From Arion vulgaris (Eukaryota; Mollusca; Gastropoda; Stylommatophora; Arionidae), in the NCBI GenBank assembly GCA_020796225.1, contig CM036768.1, positions 42,544,789 through 42,608,788 of the forward strand: 64,000 nucleotides of DNA, in the 5' to 3' direction. Position 1 is the stretch's first letter, and every line of letters begins with the position of its first letter. The translations under genes and the position numbers were made by a program. The notes beneath the pieces are model-generated. The model had not been told where the DNA came from and did no database searches. It saw only the letters and a program-made list of their open reading frames with translations. Shown here piece by piece: positions 1-10,289 of this stretch.

Positions 1-166
1 ATATATATCATAATTTAGTTATCTTACTTCTAAGTCCTGCTGTACGAACGTCCTCTATCGCAAGATGGAAAATAGAATCTCTGAAGAAAAACAAAAATCA
101 AGCATTATATTGAGACATATTTCATAAATTGTTTGTCTGTCTTTAACAAGAAAAACTAGTCAACTT
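1..166. other. AT-rich sequence, nothing recognised
   Basis: No open frame, repeat or RNA signal is visible before the minisatellite. Confidence 0.4.
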
Positions 167-366
167 GATAATAATTGAAGATTAACTATGAATCCAGAGA
201 AAAATAATAATTGAAGATCAACTATGAATTCAGAGAAAAATAATAATTGAAGATTAACTATGAATTCAGAGAAAAATAATAATTGAAGATTAACTATGAA
301 TTCAGAGAAAAATAATAATTGAAGATTAACTATGAATTCAGAGAAAAATAATCATTTGAAGATTAA
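167..366. repeat. 36-bp minisatellite, about 5.5 units
   Basis: The unit contains AATTGAAGATTAACTATGAA followed by TTCAGAGAAAAATAAT and repeats head to tail with few changes. The last unit is altered (ATCATTTGAAG). It lies just 5' of the first LINE relic. Confidence 0.9.
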
Positions 367-391
367 CGATTAACACAGTGAAAACTAATAA

Positions 392-1013
392 GTGCGAAAT
401 GGCGTTTCTATTGAAATAATCACAGAGAAAGAACAAGAACAATCGCTAGAGAAAGTTGAATGTGCAATAAAACGCTTGAAGATGGCTGTTGCAGCGGAGG
501 ACAGAGCATGCATTGGAATGTACAAAGTGCCGCGACGTCGATCACATAACATAACAGAACATAATAGCAAAAAAAGGTAATGAAACAGGAATATGACAAA
601 AGGAATGGAAAAAATTAATATTTATTCCAATTCCTAAAAAGAGAGACACCAAATTATGTACAAACTATAGAAAAGTGGCATTGATTAGCTACGCAAGTAA
701 AACCTTATTAAAACTTATTATGGGAAGACTGTATAGGAAAATGGGAAAAAATATCAACATAACACAAGCTGGGTTTAGACGGAACAGAGGTACACGTGAC
801 CATATATTTAACATGAGAACAATCATAGAAAAATATAATGTAGATCTATACTCATGTTTTATTGACTACTCAAAGGAATTTGAATGTGTAGAACATCATA
901 CATTGTGAAAAATATTGGAAGAAATGGGATTTTCATTACATTAAGTACAGATCATAAGAGAATTTTATAGTGCTCAAATGGCGGCTGTAAGAACATGTGA
1001 TGATACATCAGAT
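392..1013 (+). pseudogene. LINE reverse transcriptase, 5' half (split by hAT element)
   Basis: Relic of a non-LTR retrotransposon endonuclease/reverse transcriptase polyprotein. The usual linker before the RT (VExAIKRLK, followed by a decayed 'G.AAG.D' stretch) is at about 450-520. The RT fingers/palm entry follows in another frame at 620-910: PIPKKRDT, NYRKVALIS, QAGFRRNRGTRDHIFNMRTI and FIDYSKEFECVEH (the first catalytic Asp region). Stops and frame changes show it is dead. The frame runs to CDDTSD at 1013 and resumes as SDWFDIR after the inserted element at 7560, so the two halves are one element. I infer an RTE/CR1-like clade from motif wording only. Confidence 0.85.
1006..1013. repeat. 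Target-site duplication CATCAGAT (left)
   Basis: The 8-bp sequence is repeated exactly at 7560-7567 on the other side of the element. Eight bases is the size expected for hAT transposition. Confidence 0.85.
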
Positions 1014-1084
1014 CTGTGGCGGCTCGTGTCATTTATCTTTGTGGAGCCTGGCAAAAATTGTATTTTTGAGTATCTACTGTGTCT

Positions 1085-1900
1085 CTAGCGGACCCTACTG
1101 GAAGAATATGTTCCAACTACAAAGCAGAACTCTTAGCACTTCTGATGGCAATATAGCATATGAATAAGTCGCAAGCACCTGCAGGCAAGATGGTATTTCC
1201 TACAGACTCACTGTTAGCTAGACAAACACTGAAGGCTAAATCCGCTGACAGCACGGTACAAAACCTAAAAAGAGAACTTGCTCAGTTTTCAGAAAAGGCA
1301 GAAATTCATTTGCAGTGGATTCCATCTCACTGTGACAATGCAGGCAATGAGAGTGTCGATGTCTTCTTTCCTTGCGTTTATTCTTTACGACTAATTTAAA
1401 ATCACTCTTTGTGATATGTTTGATCTTTGCCAAGAACGTATATACGTTGCATATTGGTTTGGTAGGCCTCTAAAGCACAGACCGTTACACGTTTAGGACA
1501 AATGCATCCTATTTCATCCAAAACTCCTTAGTCTCCTCTTACGACATGCGTGACAGGTAACAGTGGTTCTATTCTTTACACCCCAATTTGGGCCACGGTA
1601 ACTACTCGGGCGAGTGCCGACGTCTTAGCTAAGGAGGGGAGCGCCAAAGAGCAAATTTACCAACCACTGTCTTTTTAAGAAAATCTGCAGTAGACTGGAA
1701 GCCACACACTGGATATGATTATGGAAAAGACTCCATCAAAGACCTAAGCATAACAGACCAGGTCATTATATTTCGACTGAGCACCGGACACTGCAGACTC
1801 AACAACCACTTACATAGACTAGGAATAAGTCAAACAGCTCTCTGCCAGTGTCAGCAGACTGTCCTCTCCTGGGTGAGCTGAGAATCAACATGTGGCCACA
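1085..1900 (+). pseudogene. Jockey/I-type LINE RNase H domain relic
   Basis: A degraded RNase H domain from a LINE that carries one. Recognisable pieces in order are GRICSNYKAELLALLMAI (about 1100-1155), FPTDSLLARQTL, TVQNLKRELAQFSEKAEIHL, QWIPSHCDNAGNE (to about 1352), then ADVLAKEGS after an insertion. The 3' tail has TDQVIIFRLSTGHCRLNNHL and GISQTALCQCQQT (about 1755-1860), the Cys-rich end that follows RNase H in I/Jockey elements. Several stops and one 246-bp insertion break it. The reverse transcriptase relic at 55.7-56.1 kb may belong to the same family. Confidence 0.85.
1366..1611 (-). mobile_element. SINE-like insertion in RNase H, 15-bp target duplication
   Basis: It splits the RNase H frame between GNE and ADVLAKEG. 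It is flanked by GAGTGTCGATGTCTT (1351-1365) and GAGTGCCGACGTCTT (1612-1626), a 15-bp duplication with two mismatches. On the minus strand it contains ATGTCGTAAGAGGAGACTAA, which resembles a conserved central block I recall from invertebrate SINEs. No clear A/B box was found. Confidence 0.65.
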
Positions 1901-2159
1901 CCCAGTCGACATGAAAACTAAGCTTTGAGAAACCGGACAGACCTGAAGCTGACTGCTCAGTTTGTGGTCCACAATAAATTAAGCGCATGACCAGAGCTCG
2001 CTGAAGAAGAAGGAGTATTTACTATTATTTGTCTATTGCAGGAAGTTTTTACCCTCTTTCATGAAAAGAACAAATGCTTTTGTTCTGCAACAGCTTGATA
2101 CTAAAGATTGTTGACTATTAAATAATATAAAACTAAAGACAATTAAATATTTCGGACAC

Positions 2160-2300
2160 CTCAAACGATAGAAGCGCCTAGAGAAGATTTAAAAAAAAAG
2201 ATATATGGAACGCAAATTGAACATGCCTCACCTGCAGGAAAAAAAAATAACGCGAGCTGGTCGACTAGTCTAGAGAGCCATATTTGTTTCTAGTGATTTT
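2160..2300 (+). pseudogene. Short LINE C-terminal relic
   Basis: One frame gives IKYFGHLKR, matching the 'lkYFGHi.R' block near the C-terminus of many LINE polyproteins. The rest is decayed. Too short to place in a clade. Confidence 0.45.
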
Positions 2301-2384
2301 GTAATATATAATATCCTGAGTAAATGAGCTGTAAACTCCACGATTTTCATTGTATATTTAGTGAATGAACTGCAATTCTTCACT

Positions 2385-2490
2385 TCTGTTGTATTGTTTG
2401 CTTGATAAAGGCAATTTGGTGGAAGCATTTCTTGTGTATTGTCATTGTTTTTGTATTGTGTAAATCTCTAGTATTTTGTAACTAGAGAAA
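2385..2490 (+). repeat. Penelope-type terminal repeat fragment
   Basis: Contains GCTTGATAAAGGC, then a diverged hook and TTTTTGTATTGTGTAAATCTC with TAGTATTTTGTAAC. The same layout, better preserved, occurs at 14520-14620 beside the Penelope GIY-YIG relic. Pieces of the 3' part recur at about 4337-4370 and 5667-5690. Confidence 0.5.
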
Positions 2491-2504
2491 GATCTCTAGA
2501 ACTC

Positions 2505-2659
2505 ATTGTAAAGAACCTACAATGTGCACGCCTCTGAAAGGAATGAGGTTATTGAAATAACATTCGGAAAACAAACGTAACTTGTCCGTTCAATTGTAAA
2601 TACTTTTGGTCTTCCGGTAAATAACGAGAAAACACTAAAAACACTGGATTTTGAGGTTT
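2505..2659. repeat. Direct repeat A, left copy (about 155 bp)
   Basis: From ATTGTAAAGAACCTACAATG to GGATTTTGAGGTTT this closely matches 7063-7220, with a few substitutions and a short indel. The two copies bracket 4.4 kb holding two LINE relics and the Tc1-like relic. Confidence 0.85.
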
Positions 2660-2935
2660 TTAAACTACGCACCAATACAACAATAAAGCTACTGTAAGCG
2701 TTTCAAATGTATGTCTAGTTCATGTTTGATGTTTTTATATACCGCATATAAGCTAAAATGAAAACCAGATGTTTGTTTTCATTGCAATTATTTCCTTGCA
2801 ATGTCAGGACGATTAATAGAGCACATGCAAAATATCACATCTTTACGTTAAAGGGTTCCGGACTTATAGAATTTCAAACATGGGCATGAGTTTTGAAACG
2901 CACTTCGCGAGCGATGATGACAACAATCTCAGACG
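2660..2935. other. AT-rich spacer, nothing recognised
   Basis: No coding or repeat signal seen. Confidence 0.35.
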
Positions 2936-2939
2936 TGTG

Positions 2940-3960
2940 CTGCTGAACCTCTCTGGTGTGTGCGGAGGTGGCTGTAGAGTTCAATCCTAGAACAGAATCC
3001 CCTACCACAGGTGGGGCATACATGATCAAGGTTAGACATGTGCGTGTTGTGCTCTGTCTTTTCGCGCTGCTCGTTTTCTCTGTGCCTCAACAATACGATG
3101 ATTCTCAGCTATTCGGGTTCCTCTTTTGTTGCTACAGCGCCACATTTGGCGATCTTGCGCAAGGGATTCCAAGCTCGAGGTGTCTATATCGAAGCATTTC
3201 AGAAACACTTTAAGAGTGTCTTTAAGCGTTTTCTGTCCACCAGCTGACCGTCTGCCCCTTCAAGTTCGCCATACATCAACTGTTTTGGGATGCGTTTATC
3301 AGGCATTCGAACAACGTGACCGACCCATCTCATTTGGGCTTTCTGCAACAGTGTGTTGATGCTTGGTATCTTTGCTCTTGTGAGGACTTCGCTGTCTGGA
3401 ATTTTGTCCTTCCAGTTTATTTTTAGTATTCTGCGTAGACAGCTTGTGTGGAAATGGTTTAATTTTCTTGCGTGTCTGCTATACACTGTCCATGTCTCGC
3501 TTGCGTACAGCAGCGTGGTTAGCACTATGGTCTGGTAAACTTTCAGCTTTGTGGCTATGCTTATCCCCTTCCGCTCCCACACAGTGACACGTAACATTCC
3601 GAACGCAGCACTGGCTTTGGATATCCTATTGTTGACCTCAGAATCTATGTTTGCCGATCTGGATAGGAGGCTGACAAGATAGGCAAAGTTGTCCGTTGGC
3701 AGGAGACGCTGGTGTTTAATGTTGATGACTGAATCGTAGTACTGCTCTCTAGGGGCAGGCTGGAACATGACCTCTGTTTTTTGGTGTTAATGGTGAGGCC
3801 AAACTTATCACAGGCCATTTAGAACTTGTCCATGTAAGTCTGCATTTCTTCCTCAGAGTTGGTAGCGAGGGCGCAGTCGTCAGCAAACAACAGGTTTGAG
3901 ATAGTTGATTTTTACCTTGTGGAGGATTTTAACCTCCGATGATTGAATAGGTTACCTGTC
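2940..3960 (-). pseudogene. LINE (RTE-like) RT C-terminal half with C2H2 tail
   Basis: Reading down from 3960: the RT catalytic motif LLFADDCALATNSEEEMQ, then KFGLTINTKK and MFQPAP (one frame break near 3770). A continuous 189-residue frame (3768-3199) follows with ERKGISIATKLKVYQTIVLT, LLYASETWTVYSRHARKLNH, FHTSCLRRILKINWKDKIPD and MRWVGHVVRMPDKRIPKQL. Beyond another frameshift the end (about 3050-2945) reads CPTCGRGFCSRIELYSHLRTH, a C2H2 finger that terminates many LINEs of this group. The RT fingers and endonuclease are missing, so it is 5' truncated. It is an old copy nested in the hAT element, not a host gene. Confidence 0.9.
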
Positions 3961-3964
3961 CTGT

Positions 3965-4370
3965 ATCTAATCTTTATCCCATGTTCGTCGCCTTCCCAAA
4001 AGACGTCTTAAGAAAATTGCTGTAGACAATGTGTATTAATGCAAGGGACAATTCTCTAAAACTAATCGTATTATTTTATGGTTTGTTATTTATTACTATT
4101 ATTTTCTATAATTTTGTATTTCTTTTATATAACATTGGGAATTCAATAGATAATTAAACGGACTATTTGAGCTAGAGTCCTCGTTTATCTGGGAAGTAGT
4201 TTGGCTGCGTAAGAATGAATATATCTTCTGGCTGAATGAAAATGACATTGTTTTGGCAATTATCACTGCAATAGCGATCATAGGTCAGAGGTCGCAATGT
4301 TACATTTTATGTAGGAACTTGTAAAATAGCCCCAGAAATAGTTTTTGTATTGTGTAAATCTCTAGTAAAT
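3965..4370. other. Spacer, nothing recognised
   Basis: AT-rich; small open frames only. Ends at a short Penelope-like terminal fragment (TTTTTGTATTGTGTAAATCTC at about 4343). Confidence 0.35.
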
Positions 4371-4374
4371 ATTA

Positions 4375-5650
4375 AATAGACCTGACCCGACCAGTACTAC
4401 TCAAGTTTGACGAAGAGGCAAGAAACAGCTCCCTACCAATTAACGAAGAAATTATAAGTGTAGCTGAGGTCAAGGAAGCAATCAATTCCTTGATAAACAA
4501 TAAGGCAGCGGGTGATGACAACATTACTGCAGAAATGCTCAAAGCGGCTGATGATACAACTATTAGCCAGGTGCAAGAACTATTTAATAAAGTATGGGAA
4601 GAAGAAACTGTCCCAGATCAATGGAAGAAGGAATAATTGTTAAGATCCCCAAAAAGGTAATCTCAAAGATTGCAACAACTGGAGAGGGATCACCCTATTA
4701 TCAGTAATGACCAAGACTTTCTGCAAAATCATTCTTAAAAGAATCAAGGGAGCAGTGGACACAACACTGAGAGAAGAATAAGCTGGTTTTAGACCTGGGA
4801 GAAGCTGCTTAGACCAAGAAGCTGTTGCAGGGGTGAAACTGGCATCGATTGGGTAGAAAATAATCAACTAGAAGATTTGGATTTTGCAGATGATTTGCCT
4901 TGTTAAGTAGAAACAACCAAGATATGCAAAGAAAAACAGACAACTTGTCATCTATAGCATTAAAAGTTGGACTGCAGATAAGCTATGAAAAACAAATATA
5001 ATGAAGACACCTATGGCAAGTAATGCAGATATCACACTGGAATCTAAAATGATAAAAAAAACAAAGCAGTTCACCTATTTGGGTAGCAATTTTGATTGCA
5101 CAGGAAATGTTAAAAGAAATTATGATACGAATTGGCAAAGCAACATCAGCTTTTAAAAGTCTAAATAAAATATGGAACTGCAAGTTATAGAGTATTAAAC
5201 TAAATTACGAATTTTCAATTCAAATATTGTATCAATCCTAACATATGCCAGCGAGAGTTGGAAAATTACTAGAGATATAAAAGCAAGTTGAATGCATTTG
5301 AAAATAGATGTCTGCGAAAATAATGAATATAAAATGGAACGAATTCAGGAGAAGTGATGAAATCAGAGACATGTCTGGTCAACCACTAGTGACAGCTGTT
5401 ATAAGAAAGAGAAGATGGAGATATGTTGGGCACACCTTGAGGAGAAATGATAACGAATATCAAAGCAGGAATTGAAGTGATGCAAAGGGTTCAAGAAAGA
5501 GAGGTCGATCTAAGGAGACCCTGAAGGAATTTGCTGACAGAGGTAGGAAATATCGGTCTCAGTTCCATGGAGGAGATTGATGCAGTTGCCCAGGATAGAA
5601 CGGTATGGAGAAATTACTTGCAGCCCTATGTAACGTATAACGGTAGGAGA
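4375..5650 (+). pseudogene. LINE (RTE-like) RT relic with internal deletion
   Basis: It starts in the pre-RT linker: LPINEEIISVAEVKEAINSL, NNKAAGDDNITAEMLKAAD and NKVWEEETVPDQWKK (4430-4630). RT fragments follow in shifting frames (ITLLS-like, FRPGRSCLDQ-like at about 4790). The central palm is deleted, so GVKLAS at about 4835 runs almost directly into NLEDLDFADDL at about 4870. The C-terminus holds KQFTYLGSNFD, SILTYASESWKITR and a decayed RR.RY.GHTLR block. Many stops. Confidence 0.85.
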
Positions 5651-5654
5651 GGAA

Positions 5655-6105
5655 TTATTATATTATTATAAATCTCTAGTATTTTGTAACTTATTGTTAA
5701 AAATGTTTTTACGTGTTTCTCTCAACTGAGTTGACAATCACTTGTCACAACTATGGTTATATTGCGTTTCAAATCTCGTACCCATAAACTTCTAATATCT
5801 CAATAACTCTTGAATGAAATACAATGTAATAATGCATGTGCTGTTCGATTTCCAATGATATTACGAATATATAATTTAAATTTATGTAGGTACAGCCGTT
5901 TTACTGAAGCGACAATTTTATTTGATCTTTGACTACCTAATAATTATTTTGGTAGCACGAAATAGAATTTACAGCATTATAACAGATTTAACACTTTTGA
6001 AAAGTCATAAGTGTATCCACATTTTTCTCGAGAGCGGAAATCATACCAAAAAAATGACTTTCCTTCAACTTGTACCTTCATTTCGATACAGTTGTCATGT
6101 TAAGA
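5655..6105. other. AT-rich spacer
   Basis: Begins with a short TAGTATTTTGTAAC Penelope-like fragment; otherwise nothing recognised. Confidence 0.3.
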
Positions 6106-6107
6106 GA

Positions 6108-7000
6108 TCAGGATGATTGTGGTGGTCTTGAAAAAATACCAGATGTGTACGTTGATGACAATCTCATGCAAACATCTGTATTGCTTATTTTTTTACTAGA
6201 CCACGTCGGAACTTTGCCTTCTTGTGTCACTACATTGTGGTATGATGCATTGTCCATTATCAGACAAGAATGCTTATCTAATGTCGGAAATATAGTTTTC
6301 TCAATCCACTCTCTAAATACATGACCGTTCATTTTTGTGTGGCAGTCCAGATTATCAGCCGATTTCGAAACAAATAATAGTTGAGTATTCTTCAACAGCC
6401 CATTTTGTCTACTACCTGCGTGGGCAATTATAAAACGCTGCCCTTTGCTTCTTGGTACTAATTTCTTAATCGTTCCACTGATGACTGCCATTCTTTTTCA
6501 TTGGTGTGGTGAGCATTAATCATGTTTCGTCTCTCTTTGTAATGTTGACAGTAACACAATGTCATAGCTTTGTTGAAGCATTTCTCTAACTTCACGTTTC
6601 AAATATTTGCTTCTCATCACAACTAGATACGGTTTCTCACAGATAATGTTTCTTCCACCGGCTTATTTTCTGAATGTTAAGCCTGCTCCCCCCCCTCTTT
6701 CCCCTATCCTAACAGCTCCTCATAATGTCGATTTTGACACATCGATGTCGTTGTTCTTTCTAAGCCTCATCTTTAATTTCCTAATATCTGTTTCTTTCAA
6801 CTCAAACATTAGACACAATTATCTTCGAATAAGCTCTCTATCAACACTATCTACAACTTTATTTCTATCTTGGTTTCTTGGTTGTATTTCACATGTACTT
6901 CAAAAGTCTTGGATCCAGCAATTAAAAGTACGTCGATTTACTCCCAAAACGGACATTGCTCTCTGCTCAGGATTAGAAATGCTCCCATCCTTAGCTTCTC
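6108..7000 (-). pseudogene. Tc1/mariner-like DDE transposase relic
   Basis: The frame at 6491-6108 reads VISGTIKKLVPRSKGQRFII, AHAGSRQNGLLKNTQLLF, DCHTKMNGHVFREWIEKTIF and LIMDNASYHNVV. This is the central and second-Asp region (DNASYHN) of DDE_3 transposases of the IS630/Tc1/mariner group. Upstream on the minus strand (6650-6495), in another frame, is a piece like KYLKREVREMLQQSYDIVLL, the usual run-up to the first catalytic Asp; the Asp itself (normally DETW) is decayed. The C-terminal Asp/Glu part has lost similarity after about 6170. No terminal repeats were located. It lies between the two copies of direct repeat A. Confidence 0.8.
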
Positions 7001-7062
7001 TACAAAATATTGATAATCTCATTGTGATGCTTTGTAGTGTCACACCATTTACTCTAATATTC

Positions 7063-7220
7063 ATTGTAAAGATCCTACAATGTGCACGCCTCTGAAAGGA
7101 ATGAGAGAGCTATTGAAATGACCTTCGGAGAACAAACGTAACTTGTCCGTTCAATTGTAAATACTTTTGGTCTTCCGGTAAATGACGGACAAACACTAAA
7201 AACACTGGATTTTGAGGTTT
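7063..7220. repeat. Direct repeat A, right copy
   Basis: Second copy of the repeat at 2505-2659, same orientation, with an extra GAGAGC-like insertion early on. Confidence 0.85.
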
Positions 7221-7223
7221 CAA

Positions 7224-7525
7224 CTTTCAAAGCTAATCAGTTGTCAAGTTAGAAGTAATAATTACGAAAACATAATTTCTAAAATAATAAGTACACTTAA
7301 TTCTTTTGGTTAGGTAGGACCGGCTATTACTGGCCCCTAATGACCAGGGGCGTATACTAATTAGGGGTAAAGAGATTATGAATTTCAAATTTCAGACTGT
7401 GTATGATATTTTAGCGATATATATCAACTTTCAAAGCTATTCAGTATCTTGTTGAAAGTAATAATTATGAACAAATAATGTCTAAAATAATAAGTACAGG
7501 TTACTCAATATTTTTGGTGGGGCCT
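7224..7525. repeat. Duplicated hAT subterminal block (two copies of about 100 bp)
   Basis: CAACTTTCAAAGCTAATCAG at 7224 and CAACTTTCAAAGCTATTCAG at 7427 each begin a 95-100 bp stretch ending in AAAATAATAAGTACA and a TTGGT/TGGGG run. After the first copy come TTACTGGCCCCTAATGAC and CAGGGGCG, which look like an older end of the same element type. Confidence 0.75.
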
Positions 7526-7559
7526 GGCCCCACTGGTCCTTAATGACGAGCCGTCCCTG

Positions 7560-7567
7560 CATCAGAT
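7560..7567. repeat. Target-site duplication CATCAGAT (right)
   Basis: Exact partner of 1006-1013. Confidence 0.85.
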
Positions 7568-8460
7568 TGGTTTGACATAAGGCTGCATTTTATGTTTGAC
7601 ATATATTGCAGTAATCATCATGAGCAATGTTACAGATGATTGCTGAAAAGAACAATACGATCCTTTTCAAATCGAAGGAAGAGAAATACCTGAACTACGA
7701 TACTCTGACAAGACAGTGTTACTGTCAACATCACAAAAAGGGATGGAGACATTATTAGGGGAAGTGAAAGATAAAAAAGAATAACAAAATCTATATCTTA
7801 ATGTGGCAAAAACAAAAATAATAACAGATAAAACGAACATGACAAAAGATATTTTTATTGACGGAGAGAAAGTAGAAATGTGAACAGTTTTGAATATCTT
7901 GGTTCACTGCAAACAACAGATGGAAATGGGATGAAGGAAATTAAAAGAAGAACAACCATGGCTTTACAAAACAATTAAACAACTAAAAATGGTATGGAAC
8001 AGAACTAAAGATCAGAATACTAAGAGCATGCATATTCCCATTGGCAACGTATGGGTGTGAAGCATGGACATTTAATAAGACAGTCGAAAAAACACATGTG
8101 TGCTTTTCAATATAAGTATTACAGAAGAGTTCTCCGTATATCTTGGACAGCGAAGAGAACAAATAGATCTATCCAGAAAGAACTCAAAATCAAAGAAAGC
8201 TGGCTGATGATATAAATAAGAAAGAGAAAATTGAGATATTTTGGTTATACAAAAAAACATGAAGGGCCGGAGACGACCACCATGGAAGGAGTCATACGGG
8301 CAAAGAGAAGAAGAGGAAGACCACGGAGAAGATGGATTCAGGATGTAACTGATGGTTTGAACATGTTGGTTGTAGAAGCAGGACATCTGGCCTACAAAAG
8401 AGAAAAATTATGGATGACTGTTGGGATGGCAAAGTTCTGCTCAGGACAAGCTATTTGATA
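7568..8460 (+). pseudogene. LINE reverse transcriptase, 3' half (continues 392-1013)
   Basis: Frame resumes as SDWFDIRLHFMFDIY, the region that in LINEs carries 'GvRQGC.LSP.LFNiY' (the middle is decayed). Later pieces are SVTVN...KRDGD, NSFEYLGSLQTTDGNGMKEI, a T...PLATYGCEAWTFNK-like block at about 8035-8080, YKYYRRVLRISWTAKRTN and LRYFGYTKKHE. The end, 8281-8460, is open: EGVIRAKRRRGRPRRRWIQD and VTDGLNMLVVEAGHLAYKRE, a typical LINE C-terminal basic tail. Same orientation as the 5' half. Confidence 0.85.
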
Positions 8461-9270
8461 ATAATGAACCAAAGTGACAAATGGTGAGGTGAAAGTTGAA
8501 CTGGGAAAGGCAGACGAGTTGGATCAGGAAATCTTAGCTGAGAAATGATATTGCAGAAACAAATATATATTCTACACTGGAATTGTCCTAGTGTTAAACA
8601 AAGATAACCTATCTTTGACAGACTCATCAACAGGGCAGAAGTGCTAGCACTATTGGAGAGACCACTGGGCAATAATACGATCAAGCTCTATTTCGAAACT
8701 TATCAAACCATTACAAAACTTGAGAGATATGAGAAAATCTGGCCAGCAATGGCGGAATGCGGGATGGCCATTCAGAGTCAGAACTTTTTGATTCTGAACA
8801 CGACTTTGCTAGCGCATTTTCGCCATGTTAGGTCGGGTATTTTCCGGTTTCGTTGCCGAGCTACTGAGTTAGTGCTTGAGCAACGCTGTGAGCTATGACT
8901 GTTACATGGAATGCTTTTGCTGTGTCAACCGTGCGTTTGTTGTGTGTATTCAGAATATGGCGGACAGCGGTTATGACGAACAAGCTCAATCTGGCGTATG
9001 CAGTTATATTGCGAGTGCAGAAAACTGGATTTTGTCTGATTGATGTTCCTTCGACAAGAATTCAATTCAAGGATGAACAGTTTTGTGTTGCTACATTAGC
9101 GACGGCCATATGCATTTTATACGGTGCCGGTTTCTTTTTGTGGCGGCACGCGACTGTTTCATTCTGGAATTAGTTCACACAGGAAACATTTCACAGTTGT
9201 TAGCATTTCGTGTGATTTTCATTGGCACAGGAACGGAGCAATTATGGGGTGACCTGTTGCAGTGAAGTTG
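8461..9270 (+). other. Unassigned stretch with three modest open frames
   Basis: Open frames of 85, 92 and 60 residues run in succession at 8641-8898, 8895-9173 and 9083-9265. The first two overlap by 4 bases (ATGA-like). I recognise no family. There is a CTGGCCAGCAATGGCGGAAT stretch with slightly higher GC. They may be chance frames or the edge of an unknown repeat. Confidence 0.3.
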
Positions 9271-9304
9271 GAACGTACTTATGAACTATGAACTATGAGA
9301 GAAA

Positions 9305-9760
9305 TGATGGGTATGGAACCTTGTCCATTCATGCTTGTCAATGTATATCACAATGTCACAGTGATGATGTGATCATCATGCTTTAAGTAAGTCAATCAAG
9401 TGAATGATTGACCTCATTCATGCTTGTCAATTTACATAAGTCCTCAATGTCATCAGTCAGAATTACATGATGATGTACCTCATTCATGCTTGTCAATGTA
9501 TAAGTCCACATGTCACAGTGAATGTGAATTGACCTCATTCATGCTTTGTCCAAAATTCCTGTATAAGTCCACAATGTCACAGTGAATTTGATGACCTCAT
9601 TCATGCTTGTCAATGTATATATGTCACTAATGTCACGAGATGTAATGATGATGTGACTATTCATCTTCAAGATTCACATGCCAGGAATGGATTGTATGCG
9701 TCAATGTATAAGTCATCAATGCCAACGTGAATGGGATATAAAATTATTAGGTCAGAAGTA
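9305..9760. repeat. Degenerate tandem repeat, about 60-90 bp units
   Basis: CATTCATGCTTGTCAATGTA recurs near 9326, 9415, 9481, 9537 and 9598. It is followed by AAGTCCACAATGTCACAGTG and a GATGATGT run. Unit length drifts and many single-base gaps are seen. Confidence 0.7.
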
Positions 9761-9764
9761 GATC

Positions 9765-10285
9765 TGGCATTTCAGCACGTATGAAAGTGTCGATTTAATT
9801 AGGATTGCAGCCACACAAGATATGAACATTGAGTCCTCATTACTTTGCAGCCACACCAAGATATGAACATGTGGAAGTCTCTACTTTGCTTGCACTACTC
9901 AATAGCGTACATGTAACAGATTGTCGTTACAAACACTTTTCCTTTGATTAGTAAATTCATGAGAAATACAACTTTTAGCTTGAAAACTGTACATTATGTC
10001 ATGTCTGTCGGTGGCTGTGACCATGCAACATGTTGGTTATTTCATTCTATCTAGGTTACATGTGAAGTTATGAACAGATCAGAACGACTCTACTTTATGA
10101 CTAAGTCATGTCATCTTATGTTCGCTCGTGCATATAATTTTTACCTCCAGTGAAAGATGATGGAAGAATTATCATTTGACCTATGTCTTGAACTTTGCCA
10201 TCTCTTTGCACTGCATCTCTTAGATGTATGTAATTTGGTTCTGTTTGTAGCATATTGTAATTGTTCTTAATAAAAACAAGAACCG
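9765..10285. other. Spacer
   Basis: Two partial copies of GCAGCCACAC(C)AAGATATGAAC at 9808 and 9847; otherwise nothing recognised. Confidence 0.35.
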
Positions 10286-10289
10286 CTCC

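Larger units (their letters stand above)
1014..7559. mobile_element. hAT-type DNA transposon, 6.5 kb, non-autonomous, with nested elements
   Basis: The ends form an imperfect terminal inverted repeat: the left end reads CTGTGGCGGCTCGTG and the right end, on the other strand, CAGGGACGGCTCGTC. Both are followed by similar subterminal sequence (GGAGCCTGGC against GGCCAGGCCCC). An exact 8-bp target duplication flanks them and the host LINE frame is continuous across the site. No hAT transposase is visible inside. The interior holds a Jockey-type RNase H relic, two LINE relics, a Tc1/mariner-like transposase relic and a duplicated subterminal block. It was probably a non-autonomous carrier that later collected insertions. 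Confidence 0.8.

Noticed and set aside
3199..3768. 189-residue frame as a host gene
   Set aside because: Its motifs (ETWTVYSRHARKLNHFH, GHVVRMPD) and the adjoining FADD and C2H2 tail identify a LINE C-terminus.
6607..7095. 162-residue plus-strand frame
   Set aside because: Lies largely antisense to the Tc1/mariner-like relic and direct repeat A, and has no domain of its own.
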